NCBI GenBank assembly: GCA_023269585.1
Contig: JAHFTC010000005.1
Location: forward strand, 31,213-90,354
Direction of reading: 5' to 3'
DNA length: 59,142 nucleotides
DNA from: Opitutaceae bacterium
Lineage (GTDB): Bacteria > Verrucomicrobiota > Verrucomicrobiia > Opitutales > Opitutaceae
Numbering within the stretch: position 1 is the stretch's first letter; each line of letters begins with the position of its first letter. The notes under the pieces are model-generated. The model ran no database searches and had not been told where the DNA came from. It worked only from the letters and a program-made list of their open reading frames with translations. The position numbers and the translations under genes were made by a program. Shown here in pieces: positions 33,765 through 40,411 of the stretch.

Positions 33765-35474
33765 TCACTTCTCGAACTCGTTGTCGAAGTCGCGGAAGGA
33801 GCAGTTGCAGGGCGTGCGGAAGAGCAGGACCCAGTCCTCGGCGGTGGGGGTGCGGTAGACGCGGTCGCGCAGGGCGCGGGCGTTGCGCATGCCGCCGTCG
33901 CGCGGGCTGAACCAGAGGGGCTTGAGCTGGTCCTTCAGGAGTTCGTCCTTGAGCGTGACGATGCCGCCGCCTTCGACATAGATCGCGGCGAGGTCGCCCT
34001 CGGGATTGCGGGAGGCGAAGGTGCGGGGCGGCGGGGCCGCGGTGCCCTTGCTCGCCGGATGCGGGTGGAGGGCGACCACGAGCTCGGTGTCGGGGCGCAT
34101 CTCCCACCAGGTGACGCCGGTGAAGAAGTCGAACAGGTGTCCGTACGGCTCGAGCAGGGTCATGGAGTCGTCGCCGCGGCCGTTGAGCCAGCCGCCGGGG
34201 CCGTCGGCGCGTTCGCCCGTGGTCTGGTAACCCCCGGCGAGGGCGATCTGCCAGGCGAGGCGCAGGCGGCTGGCGGCGTCGCGGGCGGGCGGTTGGAGCG
34301 CGGCGGAGCCCTGCGGGTAGTGGTCCTCGTAACCGTAATCTTCATTCGCCTGCGGGATGATGCGGCCGGTGGCTTCCTGTTCGCGGCGCTGGGCGAGCAT
34401 GAAGGCGTAGCCGCCTTGTTCGTCGGCGCCGGTGTGGAGCGCAAAGTCGGCCCAGCGGGTCCGCCGGAAAGGGAAACCGGCGCCGCCCTGGACGGAGGTT
34501 AGGTGGCGGTAAGGGTCGAGCTCTTTGAGAAGCGTGCCCATCTGCGTCGCCCACGCGTCGTTGCGGAAGGTTTGGTACTCGCGGGCGAGGTCCCAGGTGA
34601 CGTTGGCGAAGGCGCCGAGGCGGGCGACGGCGTAGCGGAAGTAACGTTGCTCGTCGGCGCCGCCCATGCCGGCCGGGCCGAAGGGATCGGCGCCGGGGCG
34701 CGCGCCGTCGACGTAGAAAACCACGGATATGATCATGTCGCGGCGGCGGGCCTCCTGGAGGAGGCGTTCCCACTTCTGCCAGTAGGCCGGGTTGAAGCGG
34801 GTGACGTCGAAGTCGGGTTGCTCGGGGCTGGCGGGGTTGCGGGCGACCCAGGGCTCGAGGCGGGAAGTGGATCGGTCGGACGCGGCCTGGCCGTCCCCGG
34901 CGCGGCCGTTCAGCGCGGCGCGCACGCGGGTGACTTTGAGGCGGTCGAAACGTTCGAGGATCTGGCGGATGGTGTCGTCGTCCCAACCGGCGAGCGCGAA
35001 GGCGGTGGCGCCGTTCCAGAAGAAGCGCTCCTTGGTGCCCTCCCACTGGAAGTGCGCGGGGAACTCGGGGTCGATGCGGAGCACGCCCTTGCGCTTGGCG
35101 TCGGTGGCGGTGAACGAACCGGTGAGCGCCTGCTCGAAGGAGCCTTCGCGGTAGGTGACCTTGAAGTCGTAGGTGCCGGGTTTCGCAGGCATGAACCGGA
35201 TACGGAAGGTGCGGCCGTCGGCCGAGTCGCAGAAGCCCTCGACCGCGAGCGGCGTCGTCCCGGGGAGGCCGAAGGTGCCGGTGACGGAGGCGTCGGTGAA
35301 TGGGTTCTTCGCCTCGGAGCCAGTGACGCTCAGCGTGACCTCGGCGAAGTCGTAAGCGGCGACAGGGCTAGAGGGCGCGGCGAGCTCAACCTTCGGGGCG
35401 GCGTGGAGTGCCGCGGCCGAGGCGAGCGCAACGAGGGCGGCGAGCAGGGAGGGAAACAGTCGGGGGTGTTTCAT
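33765..35474 (-). CDS. Secreted DUF5060/DUF4038 glycoside-hydrolase-like protein
   Basis: The 569-residue protein has a signal peptide (LFPSLLAALVALASAAALHA). It continues with a DUF5060-like beta-sandwich (about 25-115) and a DUF4038/apiosidase-type TIM barrel (about 125-460) with FFWNGATAFALAG, RFNPAYWQKWERLLQEARRR and the acidic motif ANEDYGYEDHY. A C-terminal collagen-binding-like domain (PF12904 type, about 475-569) follows. Related enzymes cleave plant or algal glycans; the exact substrate is not deducible. The ATG at 35474 was chosen because it begins the signal peptide. It is co-directional with the redox cluster but separated from both neighbours by repeat-filled gaps (197 and 286 bp), so co-transcription is uncertain. 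Confidence 0.87.
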   Translation of the reverse strand: MKHPRLFPSLLAALVALASAAALHAAPKVELAAPSSPVAAYDFAEVTLSVTGSEAKNPFTDASVTGTFGLPGTTPLAVEGFCDSADGRTFRIRFMPAKPGTYDFKVTYREGSFEQALTGSFTATDAKRKGVLRIDPEFPAHFQWEGTKERFFWNGATAFALAGWDDDTIRQILERFDRLKVTRVRAALNGRAGDGQAASDRSTSRLEPWVARNPASPEQPDFDVTRFNPAYWQKWERLLQEARRRDMIISVVFYVDGARPGADPFGPAGMGGADEQRYFRYAVARLGAFANVTWDLAREYQTFRNDAWATQMGTLLKELDPYRHLTSVQGGAGFPFRRTRWADFALHTGADEQGGYAFMLAQRREQEATGRIIPQANEDYGYEDHYPQGSAALQPPARDAASRLRLAWQIALAGGYQTTGERADGPGGWLNGRGDDSMTLLEPYGHLFDFFTGVTWWEMRPDTELVVALHPHPASKGTAAPPPRTFASRNPEGDLAAIYVEGGGIVTLKDELLKDQLKPLWFSPRDGGMRNARALRDRVYRTPTAEDWVLLFRTPCNCSFRDFDNEFEK

Positions 35475-35500
35475 GGGGAAAAGGCGAAGACGGCGGAAAA

Positions 35501-35531
35501 GTGACAAGTAACAGGGATCAAGTGACAAGAA
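35501..35531. repeat. Simple word repeat GTGACAAGTAACAGGGATCA
   Basis: GTGACAAG occurs twice within 30 bases (35501 and 35522) just upstream of the DUF4038 start. It is one of the word-like repeats filling the 286-bp gap 35475-35760, which holds no gene. Confidence 0.45.
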
Positions 35532-35560
35532 TCGGAGGCGGCGGGAGGAGAGCGGAGGGC

Positions 35561-35581
35561 TGAATGGCTGCGCCGTCCAGC
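35561..35581. repeat. Rep-F palindrome, copy 1
   Basis: CTGAATGGC ... GCCGTCCAG, a 21-base imperfect palindrome, matches the unit at 36477-36497 in 18 of 21 positions by eye. It is followed by GCTACG and a GGCGGA run in both places. Confidence 0.6.
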
Positions 35582-35618
35582 TACGACGGAAGGCGGAGGG
35601 CGGAACGCCAAGCGGAAG

Positions 35619-35698
35619 GTAGGGACGCCGCCTCGTCTCTTTCGCTGCGAAGGAGGCTGTGGCCGGCGTCCGCGGACGGCGCGGAGCGCCATCCCTAC
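35619..35698. repeat. 80-bp Rep-B element, copy 2
   Basis: Nearly identical to 33675-33754 and in the same orientation. It begins GTAGGGACGCCGCCTCGTCT and ends GCGCCATCCCTAC. The two copies bracket the DUF4038 gene, making a direct-repeat pair about 1.9 kb apart. Confidence 0.85.
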
Positions 35699-35760
35699 CC
35701 CAGGCGAAGGGCGAACAGATCTTTTCGGCGCACGTCGCCTCGGTGAAAACCGCTGTCTGT

Positions 35761-37452
35761 TCATGGCGCGGAAGGGAGGGCGAGCGGGATGACGGCGCCC
35801 CCGCGGATCGTGCCCATGGGGAGGGCGCTGCGGGTGTTCTGACCGGTGCCGTCGAAATGGACCGTTCCGGCCAGGCCGGCCCAGGGCGAGAGCGCGAGCA
35901 GCGACTCGCGGATACGCGCGCGGTTGGGACCGCCGCGGCGGATGGCGGCGACGAGCAGGCGGGTGGCGTCGTAGGTGTAGACGGCAGTGTAGTCGGGCGC
36001 GTGGCCGCGGGCGGCGCGGAAGCGCGCGGTGAAGGCCGCGGCTTCGGGTGATGCGGCTACGTCTGGATTCCAGAGCAGCGGGAACTGGACACCCTCAGCA
36101 GCGGGGCCGGCGAGCTCGAGGAAACGGGTGCGACCCAGGGTGTGCGAGCCGAAGAAGACCGGCGCGGCGGCGCCGGCGGGCAGGCGGGAGGCGAGATGTT
36201 CGCGGAGGGTGGTGAGCCAGCGCGCCGAGTCGTCGGCAGTGGCGATGAGGACGACGATCGTGGGGGCGGACTGCTCAAGCGCGGCGAGCACTTGCGGCGG
36301 GAAGGCGAGACCGGGCGTGAGTTCGAAGCGGGAGTCGGGGAGGCGTTGGCGTTGGGAAAACTCGCGCATGACTTCGCGGGCAGTCAGACGGGACTCGTGG
36401 TCGGTGGCGGAGAGGAGGAGAATTGCCGATTGCGGAGTGCGGATTGCGGATTGGGTCGCGGGAGCCGGCGGGAGGACTGAATCGCTGCGCGGTTCAGCTA
36501 CGGGGGAGGGCGGAATGGCGGGCGTAAAGCCCGCCCCACCGGGCGGAGAAACGGCCGCGAGCACGGCGTCGACGAGGGTGCTCGCGATGGCGACATCGGA
36601 GGGGGCGCAGGCGAACATCCACGCGACGCCGGCGAGCGTGAGCGACTTGTCGGTGGTGAAGGGGCTCACGAGCGGTAACTGCGCCTTGGCGACAATCTGC
36701 TCGGCCAGGTGCGTGGACGCCGAGTCGACCGAGCCGAGCAGCGCGAGCGGTTGCTCCTCGTAGACCATGCGGGCGAGCAACGAGACACCTGCGCGCCAGG
36801 GATCGGGGGCCCAACGGGGGATGAGACGGAAAGGGAGTTCTGAGGAGGTCGAGGGACGAGGGTCGAGCGTCGAGGGCTCGGAAGCGGAACTCGGGGCCGA
36901 ACTGTCGGGCGTAAAGCCCGACCCACCATCGGAGGAAACGGGGCGAGGGGAGGGCTCGGTGGTGGGCCCGGAGGCTGAGGGACAGGCGGGCGTAAGGCCC
37001 GAATCAGCACCTGGAGCGGACGGAACGCGAAGCGTTCCGCTCCGGGCGGCGGCGGCGTTGGCCTCGTCGAGGGCGAGGGTGGCGGCGAACCAGGCGTCGC
37101 CATAAAGTGGGTCGGCGGGTTCGCTCGGGCCGAACCAGCCGAGGCGAAGCTCGGTGAGGTCGGCGAAATCGCCGGCGGGGCCGTGGTACTCGAGGGTGGC
37201 GTCGCGAAGATTGCGGTACGGTTCGTCGGCGCGGAGGGCGGCGGTGCCGGCGAGCGCGAGAAGGGCGGCGGTGGCCGCGGTCCATTGCGGAAGGCGGAGT
37301 GCGGAATGCGGAGTGGGCCGGCGGGGTTGGAGGTAGGACCCTGCTTGCAGGCGATTTCGAACGCGGATCGCCTGCAAGCAGGCTCCTACACTGGGGAGAC
37401 GGAGCGCGTGCGAGCACGCTGACCTACGGATCGCCTGCAAGCAGGCCCCCAC
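35761..37452 (-). CDS. Branched-chain-type solute-binding protein with repeat-derived insertions; start unclear
   Basis: The recognisable protein runs from about 37284 (QWTAATAALLALAGTAALRA, a signal peptide) to 35761. It is a paralogue of the next gene upstream (RLGWFGPSEP matches KIGFLGPIEP; later APDYTAVYTYDATRLLVAAI). It is a Peripla_BP_6-type binding protein. Two stretches absent from the paralogue are encoded by repeats. About 36841-37050 (including GLTPACPSAS and STLDPRPSTSS) contains two Rep-A units and a GGAACGC palindrome. About 36424-36540 (GFTPAIPPSP, QSAIRTPQSAI) contains Rep-A, Rep-F and CCGCAATC words. The frame stays open through both. No ATG precedes the signal peptide in frame; the end given is an upstream GTG within Rep-C repeats, and TTG 37377 or CTG 37350 are alternatives. 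It may be a decaying gene. Confidence 0.6.
   Translation of the reverse strand: MGACLQAIRRSACSHALRLPSVGACLQAIRVRNRLQAGSYLQPRRPTPHSALRLPQWTAATAALLALAGTAALRADEPYRNLRDATLEYHGPAGDFADLTELRLGWFGPSEPADPLYGDAWFAATLALDEANAAAARSGTLRVPSAPGADSGLTPACPSASGPTTEPSPRPVSSDGGSGFTPDSSAPSSASEPSTLDPRPSTSSELPFRLIPRWAPDPWRAGVSLLARMVYEEQPLALLGSVDSASTHLAEQIVAKAQLPLVSPFTTDKSLTLAGVAWMFACAPSDVAIASTLVDAVLAAVSPPGGAGFTPAIPPSPVAEPRSDSVLPPAPATQSAIRTPQSAILLLSATDHESRLTAREVMREFSQRQRLPDSRFELTPGLAFPPQVLAALEQSAPTIVVLIATADDSARWLTTLREHLASRLPAGAAAPVFFGSHTLGRTRFLELAGPAAEGVQFPLLWNPDVAASPEAAAFTARFRAARGHAPDYTAVYTYDATRLLVAAIRRGGPNRARIRESLLALSPWAGLAGTVHFDGTGQNTRSALPMGTIRGGAVIPLALPSAP
36477..36497. repeat. Rep-F palindrome, copy 2, inside coding sequence
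   Basis: CTGAATCGC and GCGGTTCAG form a near-perfect hairpin. It lies within the second insertion of the solute-binding protein gene. The other copy is at 35561-35581. Confidence 0.6.
36517..36540. repeat. Rep-A palindrome inside coding sequence
   Basis: GGCGGGCGTAAAGCCCGCC followed by CCACC, in frame within the solute-binding protein gene, where it encodes GGAGFTPA. Confidence 0.8.
36904..36927. repeat. Rep-A palindrome variant inside coding sequence
   Basis: GTCGGGCGTAAAGCCCGAC followed by CCACC. The arms have changed in a compensatory way relative to the standard unit (TCGGGC/GCCCGA), which preserves the hairpin. Confidence 0.75.
36985..37008. repeat. Diverged Rep-A unit inside coding sequence
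   Basis: GGCGGGCGTAAGGCCCGAAT keeps the outline of the Rep-A unit. It encodes SGLTPA in the solute-binding protein, next to a second palindrome GGAACGCGAAGCGTTCC at 37022-37038. Confidence 0.6.
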
Positions 37453-37525
37453 ACCGATGAGACGGAGCGCGGGCGATGGGGGACGAGGGCCGGAGGGGCG
37501 CGTGCAAGCACGCTGGCCTACAGGG
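37333..37525. repeat. Cluster of Rep-C palindromic units between the two solute-binding protein genes
   Basis: Five units are packed into 190 bp: GACCCTGCTTGCAGGCGAT (37337-37355), GATCGCCTGCAAGCAGG (37366-37382), GCGTGCGAGCACGCTGACC, another GATCGCCTGCAAGCAGG (37429-37445) and GCGCGTGCAAGCACGCTGG (37498-37516). The first two are mutually inverted and could form a stem of about 17 bp. A further unit is at 40317-40344. They occupy the expected start region of the downstream solute-binding protein. Confidence 0.8.
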
Positions 37526-37562
37526 GAAGGCGGCGCAACCGAGGGGGACGCCGGATACGGGC

Positions 37563-39059
37563 TCACTTGGCGCTGGTGACTCCGCGCTCGCGGCGGGTTT
37601 GCTCCATGACCTGGCCGCGCGGGATGCCGAGCTCCTCGCGGGAGCGGTAGACCCACTTGCCGTTTTCGCGGATGGCGAGGAAGACCTCGCCGGCATCGTC
37701 GAGGGCGGAGCTGAGCGGGATGTCGCCGGTGACGCCCGGGAAGGCTTCGGAGCGGTAGGCGAGCACGTCGCGGATCTTGGCGCGGTTGAGGCCGACGGTC
37801 TGGATGGCCCAGAGGAGCATGTTGGTGCCGTCGAAGGAGTGGGCGGCGTAGGTGTCGGCTTCGACGCCCCAGCGGGCCTTGAACGCGGTGCGGAAGGCGT
37901 CGAGCTTGGGGTCCTGGCGCTCGGGGTTCCACGGGAAGCCGCAGACGACGCCCTCGGCGTTGGCGCCGGCGATCTGCACGAACTCGTCGGTCACGGCGCG
38001 ATCGCAGGTGAGGAAGGGCTGTTTCCAGCCGCGGGCGCGGACGGCGTTGAGCACGCGGGCGGCGTCGGCGCCGTTGCCCCAGTGGAAGATGACGTCGGGC
38101 TGATATTCGGCGATGCGGTCGAGCTGCATGTCGAAGTTGGTGGTGCCGCCCTTGTAGGCCATTTCAATGACGCTGGGCGAGCCGAGGCGGCGGAGGCTGT
38201 CGCGGATCTCCCGCACGCCGAAGCGGCCGTAGCGGTTGCTGGAGCGGATGATGCAGGGGCGTTTGTAGCCCATCTTGCGGATGGCGTAGTCGACGAGGAT
38301 GTAGTTCTGCTGGCGGTCGTCGCCGATGCACCGCATGACCCAGGGGATGTTGGTCTCGATGTAGGTGGGGTCGAGGTCGCCCGGGGTCATCCACGGGATC
38401 TCGATCTTGAGGGCGACACGGATGGCGATGTGGGTGTTGGCGCCATCGATACCACCGAGGATGGCCCAGACGTTGTCCTTGTAGGCGAGGTGGATGACCT
38501 CGGAGCCGGAGGCGCCCCAGAGGGCGTTGTCGTTGCGCACGCACAGCTCAAAGGGGATGTTGCGGGGGCGGTAGCCGCCCTGCTCGTTGGCCTGCTCGAT
38601 GGCGAGGCGTGCGCCGCGCATCATGGCGATGCCGAGCTCCTCCTCGTTGTGGCTCTTGCCGCCGGTGGCGACGGAGACGGTGGGCTCGATGGGGCCGAGG
38701 AAGCCGATCTTCACGGAGTCGAGGTGCTCGGGCTCGGGGATGGCGCGGCCGGCGCCGGTGTACTCCATCTGGACCAGGAAGTGCTCCTTGTAGGGTTTGA
38801 CGCCGCCGTAGGGTTCCACGTCGGCGGAGGAGGCCGCGTAGTTTTTGTTCTGTTTCAGCGGGAGCGCAGGCAGTTCGTAGGGGCTGATGCCGTCGAGTTC
38901 CTCAAGGATGGCCTCGATGGTGATGTCCTCGGCTCGCTCGATCTTCTTCTCCGGCGCGGGAGCGGCGGCGGCGGGCGGGTTGGCCGCGAGCGTGGCGAGC
39001 ACGCCGAGCGCGGTGCCGAGGGCGAGAGAGTGGCGGAAAAGGGGCTGGAGCGTTTTCAT
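37563..39059 (-). CDS. Branched-chain amino acid-type ABC solute-binding protein (LivK-like)
   Basis: The 498-residue exported protein belongs to the Peripla_BP_6 family. A signal peptide covers 1-33 (LALGTALGVLATLAANPPAAAA). An unusual leader of about 80 residues follows, ending in HFLVQMEYTGAGRAIPEP. The Venus-flytrap domain covers about 115-470 (VKIGFLGPIEP, LAIEQANEQGGY, GGIDGANTHIAIRVALKIEIPW, AAHSFDGTNMLLWAI). No lipobox is present, and no permease or ATPase gene is in the window, so it may work as a receptor or complex subunit rather than a transporter component. It lies 33 bp downstream of the propeller gene in the tight run 46.5-37.6 kb. Confidence 0.92.
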   Translation of the reverse strand: MKTLQPLFRHSLALGTALGVLATLAANPPAAAAPAPEKKIERAEDITIEAILEELDGISPYELPALPLKQNKNYAASSADVEPYGGVKPYKEHFLVQMEYTGAGRAIPEPEHLDSVKIGFLGPIEPTVSVATGGKSHNEEELGIAMMRGARLAIEQANEQGGYRPRNIPFELCVRNDNALWGASGSEVIHLAYKDNVWAILGGIDGANTHIAIRVALKIEIPWMTPGDLDPTYIETNIPWVMRCIGDDRQQNYILVDYAIRKMGYKRPCIIRSSNRYGRFGVREIRDSLRRLGSPSVIEMAYKGGTTNFDMQLDRIAEYQPDVIFHWGNGADAARVLNAVRARGWKQPFLTCDRAVTDEFVQIAGANAEGVVCGFPWNPERQDPKLDAFRTAFKARWGVEADTYAAHSFDGTNMLLWAIQTVGLNRAKIRDVLAYRSEAFPGVTGDIPLSSALDDAGEVFLAIRENGKWVYRSREELGIPRGQVMEQTRRERGVTSAK

Positions 39060-39092
39060 CGTCGGTTCCGATTGGTGGTGGCGATGGCGGGG

Positions 39093-40382
39093 CTATTTCG
39101 CCGGGGCGGGGGCGGGGGCGGCGGGTGTTTCCACGGGTCGAACCCGCGGGTAGTAGCCCGCGCCGAGGCCGCGGCCGACGCCCTTGGAGGTGCCGACCCA
39201 GACGTCGGTGCCGTCGAATTCGACGCAGATGATGAAGTTCTGGGGGATGCTGTAGCCGGTATCGACGACCTTGAGCACCTCGGCGCCGCGCTTGATCACG
39301 GCCTTGCCGGTGCGGTTCTTGCCGTCGGAGGTGTAGGAGACCCAGGTGTCGGTCGCGGCATCCATGCAGGCGCCCACGCCTTTGTCTCCGGCGAACCAGC
39401 ACTCCTGGGCGGAGCGGGCGCGGATGTTGTTGTTGAAGTTGCTCGGCAGGCCGGAGTCGTGGTCGAAGTAGCCGCGCCAGTGGCGGCCGTCGTAGCGGGC
39501 GCAGCCGAAATACGAGGAGATCCACAGCGTCTTCTCGAGGTAGTTGGCCCCGGTGACGATGACGTGGACGTTGCCGTCGTCGCGGTAGAGATCGATCTCC
39601 ATCTCGCCGTCCGGATCGAGGTAGGCCTTCCAGTTCTCGGTCTTGATGTTGTACTCGAGCACGCCGCTGCCCCAGACCGCGAGGTGGACCTTCCCTTCCT
39701 TCTCGTTGGCGCTGATGTTGTAGTTCCAGATCTCCTCCATGGGGGCGTTCTTCTCGGTGAAGATGTCCCACTTGTCGGTCTTCAGGTTGTAGCGGCTGGC
39801 GCCGGCGGTGGTGGCGCACCAGATGTGGTCGCCCTCGGTGGTGATGGCGTAGACGACGTCGTTCACCAGGCCGCTGTTCATCTGGTTGAAATGGTCGAAG
39901 CGGCCGGCGCTGAAGCGGGCGAGGCCGCCGCCGAAGAGGCCGAGCCAGACATCGCCGGTTTTCTGATCGATCTCGATGGCGGTGACGACGCGCCAGGGCA
40001 GGCCGTCCTTTTCCTTCCACGACGTGATCTTGCCGGTCTTCTTGTCGAAGCGGGCGAGGCCGTCCTCGGTGCCGATCCAGACGCAGTCGCGGGCGGGGTC
40101 GGCCTTGAGGGCGAAGATGTGGTCGTTGGGCAGGCCCTCCTTGGTCGTGAGCTGTTCCCACTGGGTGTAGACGAAGGGCAGGCCGGGGTCGGCCGCGGGG
40201 GAGACCGTGGCCGGTTTCGGGGCCGCATTATCGGCGGCCCGCGCGGCGGTCGGCTGCGCGAGGGCGAGGCCGAGAAGGGGGAGGAGCGTGAGCGCGGGGA
40301 GGAACCCGAAGGCCGGAGGGCGCGTGCAAGCACGCTGCCTACAGGGAGCGAGGAGTGAACGGGCGGTTGGGAGGAAGTGCAT
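39093..40382 (-). CDS. Secreted two-component-regulator-type beta-propeller protein
   Basis: The 429-residue protein has a signal peptide ending AQPTAARA near residue 50 and then repeated propeller blades of the Reg_prop type: WEQLTTKEGLPNDHIFALKAD, VWIGTEDGLARFD, VWLGLFGGGLARF, IWCATTAGASRYN, LWISSYFGCARYD and VWVGTSKGVGRGL. These blades normally form periplasmic sensor domains of hybrid kinases. Here no kinase is attached, so it is a free propeller. The signal peptide is abnormally long because residues about 14-24 (CRQRACTRPPA) are encoded by a Rep-C palindrome. It lies 29 bp after the multihaem gene and 33 bp before the solute-binding protein. Confidence 0.87.
   Translation of the reverse strand: MHFLPTARSLLAPCRQRACTRPPAFGFLPALTLLPLLGLALAQPTAARAADNAAPKPATVSPAADPGLPFVYTQWEQLTTKEGLPNDHIFALKADPARDCVWIGTEDGLARFDKKTGKITSWKEKDGLPWRVVTAIEIDQKTGDVWLGLFGGGLARFSAGRFDHFNQMNSGLVNDVVYAITTEGDHIWCATTAGASRYNLKTDKWDIFTEKNAPMEEIWNYNISANEKEGKVHLAVWGSGVLEYNIKTENWKAYLDPDGEMEIDLYRDDGNVHVIVTGANYLEKTLWISSYFGCARYDGRHWRGYFDHDSGLPSNFNNNIRARSAQECWFAGDKGVGACMDAATDTWVSYTSDGKNRTGKAVIKRGAEVLKVVDTGYSIPQNFIICVEFDGTDVWVGTSKGVGRGLGAGYYPRVRPVETPAAPAPAPAK
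40317..40344. repeat. Rep-C palindrome within a signal peptide
   Basis: GCGCGTGCAAGCACGCTGCC at 40320-40339 is the same unit as in 37498-37516. It is read in frame as part of the signal peptide of the propeller protein. Confidence 0.75.
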
Positions 40383-40411
40383 CGCGGGGTCTTTCTTTGG
40401 GGAAAATGGGT

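Noticed and set aside
37333-37525. Possible CRISPR array
   Set aside because: Repeats are palindromic, of two types and both orientations, with irregular spacing and no cas genes, so a REP-type cluster fits better.
37563-39059. Complete ABC importer
   Set aside because: Only binding proteins are present; no permease or ATPase frame was found on either side.
37476-40358. Open frame of 960 codons on the plus strand
   Set aside because: It is antisense to two recognisable genes and its translation is low-complexity Gly/Val/Asp/Glu typical of antisense frames in GC-rich DNA.
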